Assembly (NCBI GenBank): GCA_028583405.1
Contig: CM053263.1
Location: 5,251,804 to 5,315,803, forward strand
Length of the DNA stretch: 64,000 nt
DNA from: Pogonophryne albipinna
Taxonomy: Eukaryota; Chordata; Actinopteri; Perciformes; Artedidraconidae
Direction: 5' to 3'
Positions 1 to 28,266 of this stretch are shown piece by piece; within the stretch, counting starts at the first letter, position 1; every line of letters begins with the position of its first letter. Made by a program: the position numbers and the translations under genes. Below the pieces are notes generated by a model that saw only the letters and a program-made list of their open reading frames with translations, was not told the DNA's origin and made no database searches.

Positions 1-17491
<17,491 letters not shown>

Positions 17492-17605
17492 GACGTTCTC
17501 TGCTGATCAGTTCTTGTCCTACTGAGTCCACAGAATGGGAGTCCAAAACACTGAGGCATGCCAGCCACAGCAGTCATTGCAGACATCTAAGTGCATCCAC
17601 AAGGC
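17492..17605 (-). other. kmt2e: kmt2e 5' leader part of exon 2
   Basis: 114 nt of untranslated sequence between an acceptor with a polypyrimidine tract (TTTTTGTTCAG|G) and the start codon. Confidence 0.7.
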
Positions 17606-18199
17606 CTGAACAAAAAGACAAAAGAGACACAAATCAGTTTCTATTGCATAGAAAGCATTATTGCTGGCATAAATTGATGAGCAGATTGTCAATGTGTAAT
17701 TTCCTTCATACCACAAAAGGCATTGTAAGCTGCATTATCTAGCAAACGTGAAATTACAAATCATAGTGAAAACGGGGTATTTCCAGCACGTCAATGCATT
17801 AGTCATACTTTCAGATCAAGAACGGTGTTTGACAGGGAATTGAATGGCAGGAATTTCCCCTCTTACAAAAGGTATTGACTTATGAAAAGCGAGAGCATAC
17901 AGTATTGTAAGGTGAAGCCTGAGCTGCCGACGTTAACTGCGCTAAAGCAACCTCTACACACTATCTGCCAGGAATGAAGAAGGCTGCACTGTAAGAAAGC
18001 TTCCACAAAGGGGAGCAAGAGAACACAGAGCAGCCAGCCGCCATGAAAGGAGGGAGGAAAAACGCAACAACACACAGAGGCCATTTTCCCCCCTTCAACT
18101 AAAGAGATCTGCTTCATTCTAAGCCCTAACACACATTATTCCCAATAAAATATACACAGAAAATCTTTAAAACAATGCACATTGTAATGATAGAGCAGC

Positions 18200-18405
18200 T
18201 TACTTTTTACATTACATGTCATTTGTTAGTCGCTTTTATCCAAAGCGACTTACATACATTCAGTACTGTGGACAATCCCCACAGGAGCAATTTGGGGTGA
18301 AGTGTCTTGCCCAGTGTCTTGACTGCAGTGGAACTCAAACTTGCTACCCCCTGATTCCAAGTCCAGCACACTATCCACTGAGCCACAGCCTCCCGCTGTT
18401 TACAG
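18200..18405 (+). repeat. Dispersed fish short repeat with 'ttttatccaaagcgacttac' core
   Basis: TTTTATCCAAAGCGACTTAC at 18232 followed by GGGTGAAGTGTCTTGCCCAG-like sequence and ACTATCCACTGAGCCACAGC is a very common teleost repeat pattern. It has diverged and has no visible target duplication. Confidence 0.6.
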
Positions 18406-21400
18406 CTCAAGCTATTAAAATTGAAAATAATGTTGTAAGATGAAGTCATCAATAATAGAATGCATTAGGTGTCAGCGATGAACGTAGTGTCCCTTTAGTC
18501 CCCAAGTAAGAGATTGGCTGGACTAATAACTTATAAACTAGCAATACTATTGATGGGAATATTAAGCCATGTATTTGTGTCTGATGGGAAACCAGACGGG
18601 AGCATATGTGTCAGTGTGCCTGCCCCTGATACGGAGAGCTCTGTTGATAAGCAGGATTAAGGGGAGGGACAAATGCCGAGACAAAATAGTATGGAGGTCA
18701 CACCTCCGCCTGTTGGTGCACACTAGGGCCCAACAAAGGCTCAGATCATGGCTCGGGATGTAGATGGAAGAGGGGTTTTAAAGCCGGGATGTGTGTCATG
18801 TATTTTTGAGGGACATACTCCATATACTTGGCAAGCAATAACACACCATCACACCAAGGACCTGTCTCTACACGCAAAGCATCTGCCTATTCTTCTGGCC
18901 TAGCCAATTCCTCTGCAGACACACATGTCTCTCTTCACATGTGAAAAAAACACAACAAAAGATTCCCTAAACGGTAAAAGTGAGCCGTGTTAATATTTCA
19001 GATACTAATTTAACCAAATGCACTATTTAAGCCAGCAGGACTGGCGAGAGGCTCACAGACATGACAGCTGTCAGCTCTAGACCTAATTAATAGTGGGAAA
19101 AAGACCCCTTGTGTATGTGTGTTTGCCAGGGAGACTGATGGGATCACCCTACAAATTATTGTCTGACTCGTTGTGCAGTGACTGGACTTTATAACAGGCA
19201 GAGGAATTTCATGATGGGAGCTGATGTATCCAGAACAATTTCCTTCAACAAGGAAAGGCCTGTTAGACATAAACACTGAAACGACGGACTCCCCCTTCTT
19301 TGTATTATCTTAGAAGCCCCTTGCGTTTTAGATCTGGGGAAATAGCTTTCCTCCGATACAGCCTGTTGTCCCTCTCCCACTGGGTTTGTCTCCACTTCAT
19401 CCAGGGAATCCTGCTGTCACAACTAAGGAATGCACACACAAGCTCGTGTTAACCCCCCTCAACACACACGCACGCACAAAGACACAGACAGACAGATAAC
19501 CCCCTGCCCTGTCCTTTCAAACATTCCACCTATAAAGGAAGAGCTGTCTGCAGACATACGTGCATTGCAGCTAGATAGTCAAGACTGACAAAAGACGGGC
19601 GGAAAAAAGAAAAACAAGTACAGTACAGCAGCATTCCTGACTAAATCTGAGCAGCGCTGTGACTGCCTCTGCCTGCTCCTCCTACTTCCTCTAGAAGAGA
19701 CGTCTATCACCCTGCAGAAGCGCAGCCAAAGAAAAGAAGAAAAAAAAATACCAGCCCCCCTTTCCTGTGCCCATTCACCCCGCCCAGCCGGATTTCTCTC
19801 CCTCCTCTGTGCATTTCCTAAATAAACCTGACTGTATTGCAGCGTGAAAGGAAAGGGGAGTGTCACAGACGCAGTTCCTAATTACAAGGAGCCCAGGAGA
19901 GTCCATTTAAAGCCACCTTTGGCAAAACCCAAAGCTGTTATGAGAACACATAAGAAGCGAGGGGGTGAGGAAAACGGGGAACATGCACAGGGGAGGGCGA
20001 GTAGGAGAGTGGACAATAGTCAAACATGCCACAGGATGGTTTAGGTTGGCAGCACGTCTCTTTTCTATAAAACCGTTCACCTTTCATGCACTCATGCTCT
20101 GAGGATATTTCCTCGCACTGTAGGGAGCTTTAGAAATCATCCACAGCCCCTCCATTTCAGAGGGCAGCGGGGTGGGGGAGGTGTACATGGGGTCTGTCTG
20201 ACAGTGACGCTACACAGCCTAGACCCTGGATGGACTCTGGGTGGCGGAGTGGAGCACATAGCGTAGCCCAGTCTCTCCTTCCCTCTCAGCACGGGGACAC
20301 AGTCACGTCATTGTGTGGGGAATAACTATCCTTTTAAGACCGAACCGCACTAAAGGCAGAGAGGGAAAATCCACATAACTACACTCAAAAACCTACAGAC
20401 AACAGCTTTCCTCTCTCCTCGGTTTATTACTACTGCTCTGAATGTGTAAGTGTTTTCATTCTTGGTTTTAACAGTCAAGTCGCAGATTATGTTTTCCGAT
20501 AAGAAGGAGGAGCAACAGAAAATGAGGGATTCCAACTGAATCCCACAGCCCCCCTTCTCCGAGCTGATGTGACTTCACACCGTCCTAGTAGCCGGCTGCA
20601 ATGACTCAGCTCAAACATACAAACTCATAGAAATACAGTAATGTACACAGGATACATGACCCAGATGGAATGTGGGCCAGGCCCTCTTTTTCACGGTACC
20701 CACAGTGCCCTGTCCTTCATGAATCGGTGTGCCCATGGCTGCCTGCACTCCCTCTGCACTGGAAGCACTGAAGGTGAAGTCATACATCAATACAGCCCAA
20801 GCTATTTTTGTGGCCACAAAAGGACCTGTGCAGTTGAGAGTGAAAGCCAATACTCGGCAGACTGTAAAGATCAGGCAATTTAGGAGTCAGATGATGAGAA
20901 GACAGCAGTATCCTTTAACTAGGTAAAAGGAGAGGAGCCAGCCGTGCAGCAGGCAATTCAAAAAAGAGTAACAACATTTAGGAGGTTTTAGCGGCTACAT
21001 TACATGATCATTTCACTGAGCCTGCAACTTAAAGGTGAATCACAACAGGCTACCACGTGTTTTATCTGCATGTTTTTATATGTTTGTGATGTGGTGAGAT
21101 GTAATACAACATCCAAAGGACAGTACAAATGCACAACTAAATCCTCTGTGCTCAGTTCAAACAGCCAGGGGACTGGGTGAGTTAAAGTCAGTAGGAACAG
21201 GATCTGGCAGCAATGATGGGGCAGCCCTCCTGTAGTCGAAGTAATGTCGGTTCGGGAGAACCCCTGGGGCATGATCTCTACATCTCCCTCTCGCTTGCAG
21301 AGTATCACAGCCGGGCTCTGTGTGGTCTAGAGTGAATTCCTTTAACATCTGCAAATGACATACGTATACGATATTACACTGTGATTGAACTTGTGAAGGC

Positions 21401-22743
21401 CGATATGATTGTCTCTTGATCTCATGTCAGAGCACACACATATGCAGCTGTAATCTAATTACAGCGAGCATAGGGAGAATGTAATGTGCAGCTAAAATGT
21501 AAGCTGTACATGTGTGTAAGGAGAAAATAGGTTGAGGCAACTCAGGATCTTCATGGCAAGAGAACAGTAAGAACAACTCAGGCCCCATTACAACAATGTT
21601 CAAGGATCAATTTCACGCCTGGACCGCAGTGCCGTTACATCACCAACATTGATGGCACCAGAGTTTCCGTTAGAATTTTTTTTTGCCGGTCAACATGTCT
21701 GTTTAAATCTTCCGGACAAAATTAGAAAAGTGCCGGTCAAAGGTCTTCTTTAAAACAAATTGATATGATTCGATATTAAACAAACTAATTAGGCCTATAG
21801 TAGATTAACTACATTATTCAAAAGTGTACAGTAATTTATTATAACACGGGAATAATAAACGGGGCGCTCTCTCCCTCTCCTAACAGAACGTCAGTATCAT
21901 GCAGCTCGCAGTGACCCGACAGTAAAAATAAATATATAACTAGTTTAGGTAGTTTGAGAGGTAATTAAAATAGCTAAGTGTGATATTCTAACCTGAAGTG
22001 TGTGTTTTGCTCCGCTCACCGCTGCATGTGATCATGCAGAGCTGTGTGTCGACTCGTCAGCATCAGCTGATCTCTCTCTCTCCCATCAGATTAGACTTCA
22101 CTCGCATTTATGTCCATATCGATCAGATCTAGCTAGTTCTAGCTAATTATATGACTACCTGCTTATCAAGACACCTAAACAATAAGTGTCGCTATGCAAC
22201 CGGTTGAGGCTGCAAAGTATAGCGCATAGGGGTGTAACGGTTCACAGAAGTCACAGTTCGGTTCATACCTCGGTTTGGGGCTCACGGTTCGGTACGGGTT
22301 CGGTACAACAAGGAAAAGCAAAAAAAAGTCCCAAATGCATAATTTCTTTTTGCTGTTATTTATTTTTTAACAGTAGTGCAAGTTTTGGTATGAAAATAAG
22401 GAACTCTAACATCTGGAATCATTAACTGTGTTACACAGTTAAAAACAAACCACAAACAGTAACACACACACTCAGATGGCCATATTATTTATAATGACTG
22501 ATGTCAAACTAAAAGGTTAAATAAGCTGTAAAACTAAAAAGAATGTCTTGAAAATATTAAAATAAATAATAAGAAAGTGTTTGAATCACAATCAATAAAA
22601 GGCAATACAGAACTGTATAACATCTCCTGATGTCAAAATATAAAATAAATACAATGATAAATATAAAACAAAATAAAATCTGTACCTTTAGGAGCAATGT
22701 CTAACATGTGTAATTAACTTGTGAGTGTGTGAGGCCATTAAGC

Positions 22744-22880
22744 CTAAATAAAGGTACTCAAGCTTGACTCTATTTTCAAGTTTGTCTTCAAAAAGATGAG
22801 TTTGTCTACGTTGTCAGTAGTGAGGGCAGATCTGTTGGCGGTAACTAGGTCACCTGCCGTCGAGAAAACCCTCTCGCTGG
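22744..22880 (-). pseudogene. hAT transposase remnant, C-terminal dimerisation segment (copy B)
   Basis: SVPSERVFSTAGDLVTANRS followed by VDKLIFLK is the hAT C-terminal signature. It lies in a different frame from the BED fragment and was joined to it by the same deletion as in copy A. The frame runs on past the stop position used in copy A because of a base change. Confidence 0.75.
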
Positions 22881-23098
22881 GGACTGAGACTGACTCGGAT
22901 GTGATTGAGCATGTTTGACGTGTTACCACTAGCATACCGCACCGCTGTCGAACAACGCCGACACACCGTCCTCGTCCGATCCACAACTCGGACCCCATTA
23001 TTGTTGTAGTCCACAGGGAACCCGAAATGTTCCCACACTTCTGATTTAAAAGAAGCAGGTGGGTCTTCTAGCTCCTGTGTGTTGTGTGAAATCGCCAT
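22850..23098 (-). pseudogene. hAT transposase remnant, BED zinc finger (copy B)
   Basis: An 82-codon ORF differs from copy A at only two residues (FKSE for FKSA, YNNN for YNND), so the copies separated recently. As in copy A, it runs out of frame into the 3' part after NMLNHIR. Confidence 0.8.
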
Positions 23099-24425
23099 AC
23101 TAACTTTTCTTCTTCATATATTGTGTTCGTTTTGTTCTTGTTCTTCATTTGTTATTTACGGGCGGCTGGCTTTTAGGCGCAATACCGCCCCCATGATTAT
23201 ATATAGTGTAATACTGCCCTGAGTGACAGACTTTTTCCCCACTCGTAAAAAAAAGGCGTATTCGCCGTGTGACTGCATGTGCCGAACCGTGACGGTACGG
23301 GACGAATACGGATACCGCTACACCCCTAATAGCGCAGCATTATGCATTTGTTTACATGCCCACCGGTGGCATTACCAACAGATCAACGTACAATCAACCC
23401 ATACAGGACATCTCTTTCTCCACATGAAATGTTAGACATTAGAACTGATGCAGTATTGTGCAAAGGGCAAATTATTTTGACCGGACATTTTGACCGGAGA
23501 GATTTAGATTTGCCGGGCTTCAGCATATTTTACCGGTTAAAGTCCGGTAATTACCGGCTAACGGAAACTCTGGATGGCACATCTCTTTATTCTACCTTGT
23601 GCTACAACCCATGAATGCTATTGTAACACAGGTGAAGGAACAGGAAGGATGTTAGGGAGGTGTAGGGGAGCTGAAGGCACCTGTCGGAGAGGCAGCTTGC
23701 TAGTTTAAAGAAGGACCTGTTACGGCCCAGCTAGCAGCACAAAAACAGGTCACCTGAGCCCTGCTTCTCCTCCCAGCTGGGATACCACATGACTGGTTTG
23801 GGCCCCAGAGCCAGGCCATTTGTTACTGGGTCGCTCAGGGTCTGGGTACCACACAAGTGAGCTCACTGGAGACCAGGCCACAGCCCCACAGCTTAACCCC
23901 ATATAGTGTGGTGTGTATCTGCAGAGACACACACACACACACAAACAATTTACCTGCACAGAGGTGCTACTGTTTCAGGGATGAGAGTTTATTGTCTAGA
24001 GACTGGGAAGAGCACAATAACAAGGGGAGCAACTACAAGTACAAAGAGAGTGAGCTGTGGAGTCTGTGGCCTTCATCTGCCCTGTCAATATGTCAATACA
24101 CTAATAGACATCCTGTGCACATGCTTGACTTGTTTATCGTCTCCCTTAGATGAGCAGACTGAAAAAATAAAATAGTTCTGTGCTAGCTCTTTCGATGAAT
24201 GTGTGTATGAGAGTCTGTGTAGGTGTAAGGGTGAGAGGAAAGGTGTGTCATCAGGGACTGCTATGAGTCCCAGCTGCCTGTCAGAGTGCCCTGTCCCTAT
24301 GGCAGAGGGGAAGTGGCAGCTCAACTCCCGTCACCGTCTCTGTCAACAAGGCGAGCAAACACTGCTCAAGGCAACCAGGCACACATATAGACAGTCAGGT
24401 ATTTAATGCTTTCCACTTCAATATC

Positions 24426-24784
24426 ACGTAGAGCAGGGGTGCCAACACTTTTTCAGCTTGGGAGCTACTTTTAAAATGACCACGCCCAAATGATCTACCG
24501 CGTGTGTCGCGAGCGGGGACGGGTGCTAGTGGACTAAACGGGGGATAAACTGTGGCGCGCTTACTAATTGCGCCGCATAAGCGCATAATAGTGCGCCGCA
24601 TTTGCGCTTCAGATGAGGAGGTGAGGCCCCCGCATAACTGCATGAACTCGTATGACACAATACAACACGTCAATCAAGTGGCAAATGCCATAGTCAGGAT
24701 GGATGATAGGCTAACTTTTTCAATGCCATGCGATCTACCCACATCACCTTTGCGATCGACGTATTGGGCACCCCTGATGTAGAG
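24426..24784. mobile_element. hAT-type MITE, 343 bp
   Basis: The element 24434-24776 begins CAGGGGTGCCAACAC and ends TTGGGCACCCCTG (imperfect inverted repeats). It is flanked by ACGTAGAG and ATGTAGAG, an 8-bp duplication with one change. No ORF of transposase type is present. Confidence 0.8.
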
Positions 24785-27399
24785 GGTTCATACAGATTAA
24801 AATTACAGCCCTTTCAAGGTACATAAAAGCAGATGTTCTCAGGCATTAAATACCTCTGTTGAATTTTACCTATAAATGTGATTACAAAAAGATATTAAAC
24901 AGGATTCCTTTATACCCAAGTATTGTTGCTTTGTTAATTGTACCAGTTGTTAATATTAACTTTAATTGTATGTTTCGACCATATGATTTGATGTTTAACT
25001 AGCTCACAAGGAGACACCAAATATGTATGTCAATAGGTGTGTTTTGAAAACTTTCAAGATTTGTAGAGACCCTGCTTGTCGACAGAAGGGTACAAATAAG
25101 TGAGTATCAGAGCAGAGACCTCTGCTCCTTTACAGGGAAGAACAAGATGGCTGGGGATTTGTGTATTATGTAGCAGAGACTGATTAAGCACAGTAGGGCC
25201 CTTTCACTCATCTAGTAGTAATAAATCCTGCACATAAAAGACCCTTTGGCAATTACTATTATGTAAACTATATCCACAGGCAGCTGAACTTAATTTTAAC
25301 TTTACAAAGACCCTCAATGAATAGAAGCTATCAGACCATCCAAGTGCTTAGTAATGATTATGATGTGAAAAATGTGTAAAAAAAGTGACTTAAAACTAAA
25401 TATTTTCTCTGCATATTTACAGCAAATTGATTGCAGTGGTTTAGAAGCCTTGCATTAATCCTGCTACTGACAAGTGCTGAAGTTAAATAAGCACTTTTGA
25501 TAAAACATTAATCTGACACTTATGATTGGCAACATTACAGCAACCTCACCCACACTCAGGTAAGCAGCGCTTTTCAGTCATGTAAATCATATGTAAGTTG
25601 TTGATAGTTTGAACTACAAAATAAGCATATTTGAGATTCAATGTGCAACAGCAACTATGCACTTTTCTTTCTCTTCACAGAAGTGACCAGGAGGAGAAGA
25701 GACAAAAACACCACTAATGCCCCTTTCACACCAACGCGTTTTCAGCTCCGGCTCGGAGCTGGAGCCTGAAAAGTGCCGGTTTTTCCTGTTCACACCGCGG
25801 CAGCGTCGCCTCTCATGCGGCTTTCACACCAGCGCTTTTCCCTTTCTAGCTCCGAGCTAGAGCTTTTCTGGTTCAGCTCCGGTTTCCCTTTTCTGCTCCC
25901 GCTCTGTTCACACCGCCCAGCACCCGACTGGTGCTGCCGCTGCTGCGTCATGACGTCACCGTTTACATCGCTGATTTGCTCCCCAACGGCATTACGGCGC
26001 TCACAACAACAACAACAACAACAACGGGGAACTGCGTCGGGTCGATGATCGTGTTGCTTTTAATCACACGAAGCCAGAATAAATTGAATAACGACTTCTC
26101 CAACCTTATACTTTGCTCCAGAGTGCCGTGGTTCATTGTTTATTAATGTGTTTCTGCAGCATTTACCGACCGCTGCAGTGTTGGCTGCTCTTCCACAGGA
26201 GTTTATTCTCCTCCGTTAGCTCCCGGTTAGCTCACACTGCATTGCGCTCACAAGCAGCTGATACATATCCCCAGTTCCCCTTAGCCTAAGTGAATGTGTG
26301 TCAGTCTGAATTGACGCTGTTTGGTATCACAACGCTGTTATGAAAGTTTCTCTGGTATAAAATGGGTGATGTTAGCATAGCAACCGAAGCTAAACTGACT
26401 ACTTGCTATTGCTATCCTATTGTGGCATAAACCGTTTTCCACAGGCACATTTTACCGGCGTATTTTTATGATGATTCTACTTGTGCAGCCCATGTATTGA
26501 TTCCATCCGATAGCTGCTATAATACAAAACAAAACGTCTGCCTCTCTCCACAATGATCAATAACAGTGAACGGATGGTCAAAGTAAGGTACAAATAAACA
26601 GAATCACACGAAGCCTGGTTAGTGTTGCCTGACTTTATAAAGTGTGTTTATAAGCACTACTGCTTGTAGGCAGGCATGACAGTCGACTAGGGCTGGGCGA
26701 TTTTTTCGGTTTTAACGATTAATTTGCATTTTTACTTTCCTACTGTTTGTGAAATGGCTGAACCGAAAAATCGCGATTTAAAATTTTTTCTAGACTCCGC
26801 AGATTTGTTTTGCTTTAAGGGACTCCGTAGAGGCTTACTCTCTCACTTTCCAGAACGCGCACAAAACTCAGCCACATTGCCTGTGACTACCCGATCTGCA
26901 GCTCTGTGTACACATATATCACTTAAATTATTCAATACATCCTTTGTAGTAAAGTAAAAATTACATGTTTAATATAAATGATTTGCTGTGGCCAATTGTT
27001 TTCATTGCATTTACAGACCGTGTAACTCTCTGATACCACCCAATGAATGCATTGACTTGCTTGTAGAACCACGCTACACAAAACAGATAGCAACACCTAT
27101 AAAAACTATTTAAAAAAAAAAAGGGGCTACTGTATCGACCTATATAAAGTATATAAATATATATATTTTTTCAAAATACCAAAAAGATCCTGCATTTTAG
27201 CCATGCCTCATTTCGCTCCATTTGCTCTTTCCAGCGCTGTTTTTGCAGGGGGCTGATTCTGTGAGCTGCAGCTGAGCACGCCCCCCTGCAGGAGAGGGGA
27301 GCGTGCTCTGAGATCAGCTGCTGGGCTGTCAGAAGAGGGGGACAAAAAGAGATCTCCGTCCTTCGTGTTTTATTCTTATAGAAGTAAGAAGAGAAGTAA

Positions 27400-27660
27400 T
27401 GGGGCAGAAACCCTCCTTTTTACGCAGCGGCCCAGACATAGACATCAAACGGCGACACATATTCAGTTGGCAGTTACTTTGGCATTAGGGCAGGGATATC
27501 GATACTTTCCAAGGTTTGACATAATGAGTTGTGCTACTTTTAAAGCAAGCAACGATGTTTTCAAAGCTGTAATCAAAAAGCTCCTCAAAAACACTATCGA
27601 AGCAGTTCCTGCCGTTGCTACGTTAGTTCAAACAGTAACAACGGACTACTTTTCTTAGCG
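27400..27660 (+). pseudogene. Repeat block shared with 48780-49000, possible Crypton-type fragment
   Basis: The sequence from about 27410 to 27600 (CCAGACATAGACATCAAACG through AAAGCAAGCAACGATG) matches 48790-48975 almost base for base. The short peptide ATFKASNDVFKAVIKKLLKN resembles the helical segment near the N-terminus of Crypton tyrosine-recombinase proteins. That assignment is tentative. Confidence 0.45.
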
Positions 27661-27859
27661 GATGCTTGTCAATTTAAATCAATACATAAAACTATTTTTA
27701 AATCAATAAAATCATTTTCTAAATCCATAAAAGCATTTCAATTAATATTGGGAGTCATGTCGTTACTTTGTTGAGAATGTGGCCATGTAATAAGCGGGAT
27801 AATGTGCACATTGCACATTGCATAATGTGCCTTCATGCCGATCTAGATCCATCCGCAAA

Positions 27860-27957
27860 AAAAACGGCTCGTTCGCGGGCGAGAGCCGGCTCCCGTTGTT
27901 CACTTAAAAGAGCCGGCTCTTTGAGCCGGCTCGTTCGCGACCGACACATCACTACTG
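27860..27957. repeat. Fragment with AGCCGGCTC palindromes, hAT-like terminus
   Basis: GAGAGCCGGCTCCCGTTGTT, then AGAGCCGGCTCTTTGAGCCG, then TCGCGACCGACACATCACTA read, on the other strand, like the common fish hAT terminus TAGTGATGTGTCGGTCGCGA. It sits just before the hAT C-terminal ORF. Confidence 0.45.
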
Positions 27958-27960
27958 ACA

Positions 27961-28266
27961 GTGTCGTCTACCTCCCAGTCAGAGCAGGACAAAATTGAAG
28001 CTGAGCTGTCATCCTATTTGTTGTCGTCTGAGACAGACCCTGATACAGACCCACTGCAGTGGTGGAAGCTACATGAAGCTAACTTCCCAAGACTGAGTAA
28101 TCTGGCCAAGAAATATCTCTCCATTCCTGCCACAAGTGCCCCTTCGGAGAGGGTTTTCAGTACGGGGGGTAACATTAACATGCCAAAGAGCATGCCTCAA
28201 GCCAGAGGCAGTAGACAGGCTTGTCTTCCTCGCAAAAAACCTGTAGACAACTTTCTAGAAAGTTAA
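27961..28266 (+). pseudogene. hAT transposase fragment, C-terminal dimerisation domain
   Basis: A 101-codon ORF with WWKLHEANFPRLSNLAKKYL, then PATSAPSERVFSTGGNI, the hAT-family C-terminal domain. The rest of the transposase (DNA-binding and catalytic parts) is missing, and the 3' end drifts out of frame after about residue 80. Confidence 0.8.

Larger units (their letters stand above)
22219..23336. mobile_element. hAT element copy B, intact ends, nested
   Basis: The element 22227-23328 (1102 bp) is flanked by ATAGCGCA on both sides (22219-22226 and 23329-23336). It is the reverse-orientation copy of the hAT at 999-4191 but without the TTAA insertion. It therefore shows the compact form of this family: two ends plus a BED-finger fragment joined to the hAT C-terminal fragment. 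Confidence 0.92.
21651..23580. mobile_element. hAT element with CAGAGTTTCCGTTAG ends, containing a second hAT
   Basis: The element 21659-23572 is flanked by perfect 8-bp duplications GATGGCAC (21651-21658 and 23573-23580). Its termini CAGAGTTTCCGTTAG and CTAACGGAAACTCTG are inverted repeats with one mismatch. Both ends also share CCGGTCAA/CCGGTAA-type motifs. The native element is about 0.8 kb; the remaining 1.1 kb is the inserted hAT copy B. No transposase of its own is seen, so it is a non-autonomous hAT. Confidence 0.9.
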
